Source: an uncultured Erysipelotrichaceae bacterium (lineage in GTDB: Bacteria > Bacillota_I > Bacilli_A > RF39 > UBA660). Taken from it: DNA of 8,447 nucleotides. Positions 1 through 5,643 of the stretch are shown here, piece by piece. Below the pieces are notes generated by a model. That model saw only the letters and a program-made list of their open reading frames with translations. It was not told the DNA's origin and did no database searches. The DNA is taken from positions 1-8,447 of the forward strand of contig CACZQD010000104.1 of the NCBI GenBank assembly GCA_902783215.1, in the 5' to 3' direction. Made by a program: the position numbers and the translations under genes. Within the stretch, counting starts at the first letter, position 1. Every line of letters starts with the position of its first letter.

Positions 1-680
1 ACTTTAATATAATCAATAATAATACCATTACTATCTATAGCAAAGTTAGGACAATAAAACATGTATATGTCAGAAAAATCAAGCATTTTAGATCGTTTAC
101 AATTTAACAGCATTTGTTCTATTTGATGACAAATTTGTTTTAGATCTATATCTTTATTTGTTTTAATATTCATATGAATATGTTTTTCCGTTAAACTATT
201 TACATATTTATCAAACCTATTATAATTATAATCAATTATTTGATTAAGAATATAATTATCTTTTTCAAAATCTAATAAATTTATTTCCATACCTATTTTT
301 TTCATTAAAACGATTTCATAAATACGATAATATTTTAATTTTTCAGCTTTTGCTCCATCAATAAAAGAATCCAATAAATCAAATGCCTCTTGATATTTAT
401 GCATATAATAATAACATTCAAACAAATTAGAACGAATCTTATAATTATCACTATGTTCCATTGTTTCAGTTAAATATAAAACATTTCTCTCATCATCACC
501 TAATAAATGGTTCAAAATAATTAATCTAGAATTTACTAATTTAAAATTAGGATATTTTGATAATAAATTATAAGATTCTCTTCTGGCTAAATTATATTTT
601 TTTAAATGTATTAATTCATCAATATTATTAAGTTGCTTTTCTTCTTGTTGTGCGATGTAGGATTTTTCATACCAGTTCAT
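1..680 (-). CDS. Unrecognised alpha-helical (TPR-like) protein, N-terminal part, runs off the left edge
   Basis: The reading frame opens at an ATG (678-680) and stays open to base 1, giving 226 residues with no stop; the C-terminus lies outside the window. The start is supported by GGAGG at 686-690, five bases before the ATG. The protein begins MNWYEKSYIA. Residues about 15-130 look like a run of paired helices with a TPR-like rhythm, for example LIHLKKYNLARRESYNLL near 24-41 and LFECYYYMHKYQEAFDLLDS near 88-107. A second part rich in His, Asn and Ile follows and may be a separate domain. I see no signal peptide or membrane segment, so it is probably cytoplasmic. It lies 28 bp downstream of the HD-domain gene, with a hairpin and a probable own promoter between them. 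I do not recognise the family; the TPR-like label rests on helical pattern only and could be wrong. Confidence 0.75.
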   Translation of the reverse strand, partial: MNWYEKSYIAQQEEKQLNNIDELIHLKKYNLARRESYNLLSKYPNFKLVNSRLIILNHLLGDDERNVLYLTETMEHSDNYKIRSNLFECYYYMHKYQEAFDLLDSFIDGAKAEKLKYYRIYEIVLMKKIGMEINLLDFEKDNYILNQIIDYNYNRFDKYVNSLTEKHIHMNIKTNKDIDLKQICHQIEQMLLNCKRSKMLDFSDIYMFYCPNFAIDSNGIIIDYIK

Positions 681-685
681 TTTAA

Positions 686-739
686 CCTCCAAAAAAATAA
701 GCTGACGCTTATTTTATCATATTAATTATAAATAGTAAA
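686..739 (-). promoter_or_regulatory. Probable promoter and RBS of the TPR-like gene, overlapping the end of the HD gene
   Basis: On the minus strand, TTTACT (734-739) is separated by exactly 17 bases from TAAAAT (711-716). The -10 is preceded by TG at the right spacing, giving an extended -10, TGATAAAAT (711-719). Transcription would start near base 704, inside the loop of the neighbouring hairpin, so this transcript would not form the hairpin. The ribosome site GGAGG is at 686-690. The promoter lies within the last codons and stop of the HD-domain gene. This is a sequence-only call. Confidence 0.5.
691..715 (-). terminator. Rho-independent-type hairpin ending the HD-domain gene
   Basis: A perfect 9-bp inverted repeat, AAAATAAGC (694-702) and GCTTATTTT (707-715), surrounds a 4-base loop. 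On the minus strand it is followed by further T residues, so the stem ends in a U run typical of intrinsic terminators. The stop codon of the HD gene (709-711) lies inside the stem. The stem has few G-C pairs, so it may be leaky, and the next gene's Shine-Dalgarno site begins directly after the U run. Confidence 0.65.
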
Positions 740-1218
740 GCTAGTTCAGCAGCATAACTTAACTTTCGACTGGCTTTTTTACCAAATTCAAATGTACCAA
801 TTACTTTATCTACACTACTTACAATCCAACTTTCTGCAAATTTTGGAATTTTAATATCGATTGGAAACATATGAGATCTAATTATATCTTCCTCTAATTC
901 CGTTATATCAAAATACTTTTTAGCGTTATTAACTGCTAATTTTGGATGTTCAAAAGTATATAATTTAATCTTTTCGTTTACTTTATCATGATAAACAGTA
1001 CGATCATTAAAGAAATCGTGCAACAATCCACCACGAGCAACATCAACATACTTTAATCTCAATGCTTTAGCTACCTTATATGAATAATAAGATACCTTTA
1101 AACAATGATCATATCTTGTTGTATTATGATGTTTAATATTGTCCATTCCCTTAAATTCTTCATGATTTAATATATCTTGAACAATCGATAAATATTCTTT
1201 ATCAACTATTTTTTTCAC
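709..1218 (-). CDS. Small HD-domain protein, putative metal-dependent phosphohydrolase
   Basis: A 169-aa protein with the pattern of the HD superfamily. His38 sits in RYDHC, the His67-Asp68 doublet in GLLHDFF, further His at 91 and 116, and Asp137 in SSVDKVI. In known HD proteins these residues bind one or two metals, and many members hydrolyse phosphate esters or nucleotides. The short single-domain form resembles uncharacterised HD proteins common in low-GC Gram-positives; the substrate cannot be read from the sequence. The start is GTG (1216-1218), chosen because AGAGGTG at 1224-1230 is well spaced before it; the next Met is residue 25. There is no signal peptide; the C-terminal 15-20 residues are hydrophobic and could be a packing helix. 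It has its own strong promoter in the 58-bp gap after the yerB-like gene and ends at a hairpin. Confidence 0.85.
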   Translation of the reverse strand: MKKIVDKEYLSIVQDILNHEEFKGMDNIKHHNTTRYDHCLKVSYYSYKVAKALRLKYVDVARGGLLHDFFNDRTVYHDKVNEKIKLYTFEHPKLAVNNAKKYFDITELEEDIIRSHMFPIDIKIPKFAESWIVSSVDKVIGTFEFGKKASRKLSYAAELALLFIINMIK

Positions 1219-1243
1219 AAACTCACCTCTTCAGCGCTATTTC

Positions 1244-1272
1244 ATTATAGCACATTTCTGATTTCTATGCAA
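1244..1272 (-). promoter_or_regulatory. Strong sigma-A-type promoter of the HD-domain gene
   Basis: On the minus strand, TTGCAT (1267-1272) lies exactly 17 bases before a perfect TATAAT (1244-1249), which is also preceded by TGC to give an extended -10 (TGCTATAAT). Transcription should start near 1237, leaving a leader of about 19 bases that contains the AGAGGTG ribosome site. No terminator is visible between the yerB-like stop and this promoter, so some read-through from upstream is possible. Confidence 0.75.
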
Positions 1273-1276
1273 ATTA

Positions 1277-2323
1277 TCATTCAATTACTAAATTCTGGTT
1301 TTCTGGCATTATTTGTATAAATGTATTACCATCATTAACTGTTATTTCAGTACCATCTAAATATGTATATCTTGTCTTAGTTGATCTTGTCTGCTTATTC
1401 CACTTAATTGGTACAGCATAACCATTTGTAATATAGTATCCTTCTCCTGAACCTATATTTTCAATATCTTGACGGTGCTTTTCATCACCACTAATCATAT
1501 AATTTTTTACTTTATATACAATAATATTTTTAACTGTATATTGTTTTTTTGTTTCATAATCAGTATGTTCTCTATTATTTTGGAATCTTTTATATACTTT
1601 GTTTTGCTCATCATATTCATAATTTGTAGATCTATTATTAGAATATGTAATATCTATCTTTTTTGCCTGTATATTTTCATCCATATTATTAATATTTATC
1701 TCATCTGCAGAATAATTAAGCAATACATTTTGATTGGTTTTTTTTGAATAACCTAAATCACTAGCTGCATTCATTATCTTATCTGTACTTGTAAAAGCGG
1801 TATGTTCACTTGCTAAATTTAATGACCTATCACGAATATATCCTTTACCATATGTCAAAAAGTTAATATTATCCACACCGAGTGATGAAATATCAGATTG
1901 TGCCTGAGGGCTCCATCCAAAATGAACATATATTGCATCATTTTCTAAAGCATAATCCAAAAAATAATGTCTAGAGCTTCTAACAGATCCTATCCTTTCC
2001 AAAGATTTATCCTTAAAAATAGCCATTAACCGGGTATATCCACCCTCAACAATTATTTCATAAACTAAATAAGCATCTTGTATACCTGTTTGATATCCCC
2101 AAACTGTTGAAATATTATTAATCATTACTGCATATGGACGAGCATCACTATCTAAATCAACTATTTGAACTTTCTTTTCTACTTTCTCTTTTTTTATCTT
2201 TTTTTTCTTTGACTTTTCTACTGAATCAGAGTTATTCAAATATATAAATGCTAAAATTCCAGATACGATACCAAGTAAAAATAAAACAATTAAGAATGTT
2301 TTTAATTTCTTATGCTTTTTCAT
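1277..2323 (-). CDS. yerB: YerB-like DUF3048 domain protein, membrane-anchored
   Basis: A 348-aa protein of the YerB/DUF3048 family, whose function is not established. Residues 1-8 are basic and about 9-30 form one hydrophobic segment, followed by a Lys-rich linker (37-51) and an extracytoplasmic part. I see no lipobox cysteine after the hydrophobic segment, so a plain N-terminal membrane anchor is more likely than a lipid anchor. The N-terminal DUF3048 region (about 60-200) carries the family blocks RPYAVMINN (62-70), YEIIVEGGYTRLMAIF (88-103), IGSVRSSRHYF (111-121) and HTAFT (174-178). The C-terminal DUF3048 region (about 220-345) carries GEGYYITNGYAVPIKW (293-308) and DGTEITVNDGNTFIQIMP (323-340). 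The ATG is preceded by AAGGTG at 2331-2336. The stop is TGA with an in-frame TAA directly after it. The gene follows the dnaE terminator and has its own promoter. Confidence 0.9.
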   Translation of the reverse strand: MKKHKKLKTFLIVLFLLGIVSGILAFIYLNNSDSVEKSKKKKIKKEKVEKKVQIVDLDSDARPYAVMINNISTVWGYQTGIQDAYLVYEIIVEGGYTRLMAIFKDKSLERIGSVRSSRHYFLDYALENDAIYVHFGWSPQAQSDISSLGVDNINFLTYGKGYIRDRSLNLASEHTAFTSTDKIMNAASDLGYSKKTNQNVLLNYSADEININNMDENIQAKKIDITYSNNRSTNYEYDEQNKVYKRFQNNREHTDYETKKQYTVKNIIVYKVKNYMISGDEKHRQDIENIGSGEGYYITNGYAVPIKWNKQTRSTKTRYTYLDGTEITVNDGNTFIQIMPENQNLVIE

Positions 2324-2330
2324 TTATCAT

Positions 2331-2351
2331 CACCTTAATCTAATTATATCA
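2331..2351 (-). promoter_or_regulatory. Extended -10 promoter and RBS of the yerB-like gene
   Basis: The minus strand shows TGATATAAT (2343-2351), a perfect -10 with the TGn extension. No good -35 exists; the matching position falls in the T tract of the dnaE terminator, as is common for extended -10 promoters. Transcription would start near 2336, right at the ribosome site AAGGTG (2331-2336), giving a leader of only about 13 bases. Confidence 0.55.
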
Positions 2352-2360
2352 AAGTTTGAG

Positions 2361-2398
2361 AAAAAAGGAAGTAATTATTACATTTTTTAATTACTTCC
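2361..2398 (-). terminator. Intrinsic terminator of dnaE
   Basis: A perfect 11-bp stem is formed by GGAAGTAATTA (2367-2377) and its complement (2388-2398), with a 10-base loop. On the minus strand it is followed by six T residues (2366-2361). The dnaE stop codon (2387-2389) lies at the loop edge, so the last dnaE codons form one arm. This is one of the clearest terminators in the window. Confidence 0.85.
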
Positions 2399-5314
2399 CT
2401 GTAAAGTAGTGTCAAGTACTTTTTGTACAATAATTTGATATTCATCATATCTTTTCTCAACTCTACCTTCTAATAATATTATACTTCCCTTTGTTAATTT
2501 ATATTCCTTATATATTTTAGGAAAGAATACAATATCAATTTGTCGAAATTCATCAGAACCAGTAACAAAAGCCATTTTTTCACCCTTTTTAGTATCAACT
2601 TCTTTTATTCTATCAATCATAACAGCTATTTTTACAGATTTATTAAAGTAGTTATCTATTTCATTTAACATAATTATGTCTGAATACTTATCACGAGCAT
2701 CAGAAACAGGACTTCTAGTTAAATAAAATCCTAAATAATCTAATTCAATACTCATCATTTCTTTTTGTGTATATTCATTCTTTAACTCTATCTCAGGTTT
2801 AAAAACATATTCGGCATCCAATGTTTGCAGTAATTCACCATAATTAATAATTACATCAATATTTTCATATAATGTTTTTCGGTTAAAACCTAATCCATCA
2901 AAAGTTCCTACTAGAATTAATGATTCAATAACTTTTTTATTTACAACTTTTCCGTAGCATCGTCTAATAAAATCATATATATCTATAAATAAGCCTTTTT
3001 TTCTTTCTTCAACAATAGTATTTACCGCACTACTATTAATCCCTTTAATGTGTGAAATTGGATATTGAATATCATTATCAATAATAGTATAGATATCTAA
3101 ACTTTTATTTATATTAGGGCCATTAATCTTAATACCATACTTTTTAGCTTCATATAAATACTTTTTCATTTTTGAAGCATTACCTTGTTCCATAGACATT
3201 AATTCACATATAAAATATTCAGGATAATAAGCTTTCAAATAAGCCATTTTATAAGCAATAATGGAATAAGCAACTGAATGAGATTTATTAAAACCATATT
3301 CTGCGAATTTCATCATCAACGCAAATACTTTATTAACTAATTCTTGATTATATCCATTTTGAATACTTCTTTTTTTAAAACGATATTCTTCTTCCATAAG
3401 CAAATCTTTTTTCTTTTTACTCATGGCTTTTCTAAGAATATCAGCTTCACCTAGTGTATAATTAGCCATCACATTCGCTATTTGCATTATCTGTTCTTGA
3501 TAAATCATAATACCATAAGTAGATTTAAGTATTTTCTCTAAAGATGGATCTAGATAGTCTATCTTTTCTTTACCTTCTTTACGTCTAATATATGAAGGAA
3601 TATTTTTCATTGGACCAGGACGAAAAAGCGCGATTGCAGCAAAAATATCATCAAAAGTACTAGGTTTTAATTGCTTTAAAAAATGAATCATTCCAGATGA
3701 TTCAAACTGAAATATTCCAATTGTATCCGCACGTTTAAAAATATTTATCGCTTTTTCATCATTTAAAGGTATATCATCAAAATTAATGGATAAGTTATTA
3801 TGATTATTAATACTATCAATTATATGATGTATCGTTGTTAAATACTTAATAGCTAAAAAGTCCATTTTTAAAAGGCCTATTTCTTCTAAGTAATTCATAT
3901 CATAAGCCGTTGTATAAAATTCATGTGTTTTATCAAGTGGAATAACTTCATCCAAATCAGTATTAGACATAATAATTCCTGCAGCATGAATTGTAGTATG
4001 ACGTTTTAACCCTTCAAAATGCATTGCTTTGTTATACATATCTAATAAATTTGGACGTAATTTCAAATAATTCCTTAATTTAGGATTTTGATAGTTTGCA
4101 CTTAAATTCTTTGTTGAATCAATCATACGGCAAACATTATCAACAAGTTTCAAATCAATATCTAAACATCTAGATACATCTCTAATTGCTTGTTTTGAAC
4201 CTAACGTACCAAATGCAATAATAGGTGCTACTCTTTTCTCACCATATTTTTCAATACAATAATTAATAACTTCATCACGCTTCTCATGTTCAAAGTCAAT
4301 ATCAATATCTGGCATACTAACACGTTCTGGATTTAAAAATCTTTCAAACAACAAATCATATTTTAAAGGATCAACATCCGTGATATATAAACAATAAGCG
4401 ACTAATGATCCAACGGCACTTCCTCTACCACTACCAACAATTATGTTATGATCTTTAGCGTATTTAACATAATCAGAAACAATTAAAAAATAATCACAAA
4501 ATCCCATGTTATTAATTACATTTAATTCATACTTTAATCTTTGTTGATAGATAACAGAAACACTGTTTCCAAAACGGCCCTTTAATCCTTCAATGCACAT
4601 TTTCTTTAAATAACTATAACTATCCATACTATTGTTATTATTAAACTTAGGCATTAAATCTTGGTTAAATGGTAATTCTACAGTACACATTGATACTATT
4701 TCTTCATTATTGTTTAAATCAATATTTAAGATATCATCATCCAATTTTAAGTAATTATTACTATAATTCGTTTCAATAAAATTTAAAGTTATACCTTCTT
4801 TAATCGCTTCTAAATATTTAAGATACTGTGTTTCATTTTGATATAAACATTGAATACTATTTATATAAACTAAATCACCTTTTAATAAGCTACGTTGTTT
4901 TACATTACTATATCCTAAAAATAGATCCTCATATATACTTTTAAGTTCATTATACAAATTACGACTATTAAAAGGAATAATGGCAACTAAATACTTACAA
5001 TATTTAGATAAATCATTAATTGTTAGATCTGTATAACTCATAATAGTAGTTATTTTTATTAAATTTTGATAGCCAATATAGTTTTTAGCATACAAAATAA
5101 TTTCCAATTCACTTATTTTAACTTCTAAACCAATAATAGGTTTAATACCATTATTTATACAGGCCTTATAAAAATCCATTACTCCATACATATTATTATC
5201 AGTTATTGTTAAGGAGGTTAATTTATTATCTTTTGCAAATCTAATTAAATCAGGTATTTTAATTAAACTTGATTGTAAATAATTATCTGTTTTAATATTT
5301 AATGGTGTATACAT
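2387..5314 (-). CDS. dnaE: DNA polymerase III alpha subunit DnaE
   Basis: A complete 975-aa DnaE-type replicative polymerase, shorter than the roughly 1,100-1,160 aa of B. subtilis and E. coli DnaE. Domain order: degenerate PHP domain (about 1-200); palm with GSGRGSAVGSLVAY (294-307) and the catalytic motif PDIDIDF (335-341); the third catalytic Asp in KMDFL (Asp485); HAAG (443-446); FRPGPM (564-569); fingers to about 710, with FNKSHSVAYSIIAYKMAYLKA (675-695); a helix-hairpin-helix region (about 755-815); and an OB fold (about 893-968). The PHP metal residues are lost: the usual HxH position reads LNIK (5-8) and the TDH position reads TDN (38-40), so PHP nuclease activity is unlikely. In low-GC Gram-positives DnaE works with PolC, extending RNA primers. 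The start has AGGAGGG at 5320-5326. It is divergent from rpmB and ends at a strong terminator. Confidence 0.96.
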   Translation of the reverse strand: MYTPLNIKTDNYLQSSLIKIPDLIRFAKDNKLTSLTITDNNMYGVMDFYKACINNGIKPIIGLEVKISELEIILYAKNYIGYQNLIKITTIMSYTDLTINDLSKYCKYLVAIIPFNSRNLYNELKSIYEDLFLGYSNVKQRSLLKGDLVYINSIQCLYQNETQYLKYLEAIKEGITLNFIETNYSNNYLKLDDDILNIDLNNNEEIVSMCTVELPFNQDLMPKFNNNNSMDSYSYLKKMCIEGLKGRFGNSVSVIYQQRLKYELNVINNMGFCDYFLIVSDYVKYAKDHNIIVGSGRGSAVGSLVAYCLYITDVDPLKYDLLFERFLNPERVSMPDIDIDFEHEKRDEVINYCIEKYGEKRVAPIIAFGTLGSKQAIRDVSRCLDIDLKLVDNVCRMIDSTKNLSANYQNPKLRNYLKLRPNLLDMYNKAMHFEGLKRHTTIHAAGIIMSNTDLDEVIPLDKTHEFYTTAYDMNYLEEIGLLKMDFLAIKYLTTIHHIIDSINNHNNLSINFDDIPLNDEKAINIFKRADTIGIFQFESSGMIHFLKQLKPSTFDDIFAAIALFRPGPMKNIPSYIRRKEGKEKIDYLDPSLEKILKSTYGIMIYQEQIMQIANVMANYTLGEADILRKAMSKKKKDLLMEEEYRFKKRSIQNGYNQELVNKVFALMMKFAEYGFNKSHSVAYSIIAYKMAYLKAYYPEYFICELMSMEQGNASKMKKYLYEAKKYGIKINGPNINKSLDIYTIIDNDIQYPISHIKGINSSAVNTIVEERKKGLFIDIYDFIRRCYGKVVNKKVIESLILVGTFDGLGFNRKTLYENIDVIINYGELLQTLDAEYVFKPEIELKNEYTQKEMMSIELDYLGFYLTRSPVSDARDKYSDIIMLNEIDNYFNKSVKIAVMIDRIKEVDTKKGEKMAFVTGSDEFRQIDIVFFPKIYKEYKLTKGSIILLEGRVEKRYDEYQIIVQKVLDTTLQGSN

Positions 5315-5319
5315 AATAT

Positions 5320-5361
5320 CCCTCCTACATATATTTTACTAATATTTAGTATATTTTTCAA
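5320..5361 (-). promoter_or_regulatory. Promoter and RBS of dnaE
   Basis: On the minus strand TTGAAA (5356-5361) lies exactly 17 bases before TAAAAT (5333-5338). The predicted start, near 5326, coincides with the first base of the ribosome site AGGAGGG (5320-5326), so the leader would be only about 12 bases. Its -35 box is just 7 bp from the -35 box of the divergent rpmB promoter. Confidence 0.7.
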
Positions 5362-5368
5362 TAACTAT

Positions 5369-5397
5369 TTGACTTATACCAAAAAATATGGTAAACT
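5369..5397 (+). promoter_or_regulatory. Promoter of rpmB
   Basis: TTGACT (5369-5374) is separated by 17 bases from TAAACT (5392-5397), a good sigma-A-type match. Transcription should start near 5404, giving a leader of about 37 bases that holds AGGAGG at 5427-5432, eight bases before the ATG. The spacer contains a small inverted repeat (5377-5393). Confidence 0.7.
5377..5393. repeat. Short inverted repeat TACCA-N7-TGGTA in the rpmB promoter
   Basis: Two 5-bp arms, TACCA (5377-5381) and TGGTA (5389-5393), flank an A/T-only 7-base centre. The repeat lies between the -35 and -10 boxes of rpmB and overlaps the -10 by two bases, a typical position for a repressor or spacer-binding operator. With only 5-bp arms in AT-rich DNA it could be chance. 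Confidence 0.3.
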
Positions 5398-5440
5398 CAT
5401 AAAGCGAGGAAAAAAATACTTTGAATAGGAGGTATATACA

Positions 5441-5614
5441 ATGGCAAAGAAAGCAACAAATACAAAACCACTTTTTGGAAATAGAAGATCACACTCTTTA
5501 AGAGCTACTAAACATGCTCAAAAACCAAATTTACAAGTAGTCACTCTTGAAGATGGTTCTAAAGTAAGAATGAGTGCGAGAGAAAAGAGAACACTAGATA
5601 AAAAATGTGCATAA
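5441..5614 (+). CDS. rpmB: 50S ribosomal protein L28
   Basis: A 57-aa basic protein matching bacterial L28, a component of the large ribosomal subunit. The family core is visible: GNRRSHSLRATK (13-24), KPNLQ (28-32), then an EDGSKVRMSARE segment (37-48). The tail KRTLDKKCA (49-57) resembles the short RTLKK-like ends of mollicute L28 proteins rather than the SGKVER tail of B. subtilis. The N-terminus, MAKKATNTKPLF, has no CxxC zinc-ribbon cysteines; the only cysteine is next to the C-terminus, so this is a zinc-free type. The start has AGGAGG at 5427-5432 and a good promoter upstream. It is the only plus-strand gene here, divergent from dnaE and convergent with the coiled-coil gene, whose stop is 13 bp from its own. 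Confidence 0.93.
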   Translation: MAKKATNTKPLFGNRRSHSLRATKHAQKPNLQVVTLEDGSKVRMSAREKRTLDKKCA

Positions 5615-5643
5615 AAAAAGAATCAATTTAGATTCTTTTTTTT
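5613..5643. terminator. Bidirectional terminator shared by rpmB and the convergent coiled-coil gene
   Basis: A perfect 12-bp inverted repeat, seven A then GAATC (5613-5624) and GATTC then seven T (5631-5642), encloses a 6-base loop. Each strand ends the stem with a T run, so it can stop transcripts from both sides. The rpmB stop (5612-5614) touches the left arm. The stop of the minus-strand gene (5628-5630) lies in the loop. Confidence 0.8.

Noticed and set aside
1233..1238. The palindrome AGCGCT near the HD gene transcription start as an operator
   Set aside because: Six bases is too short to distinguish from chance and no second copy was seen.
1469..1747. A plus-strand open frame of 92 codons with a hydrophobic, membrane-like translation
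   Set aside because: It lies wholly antisense to the well-supported yerB-like gene. Its Ile/Phe-rich composition is what the complement of AT-rich, Asn/Lys-rich coding sequence gives, and I see no convincing ribosome site.
5315..5440. A riboswitch or structured leader between dnaE and rpmB
   Set aside because: Both leaders are short (about 12 and 37 bases) and the region is explained by two promoters and ribosome sites. The only repeat lies in promoter DNA, not in a transcript.
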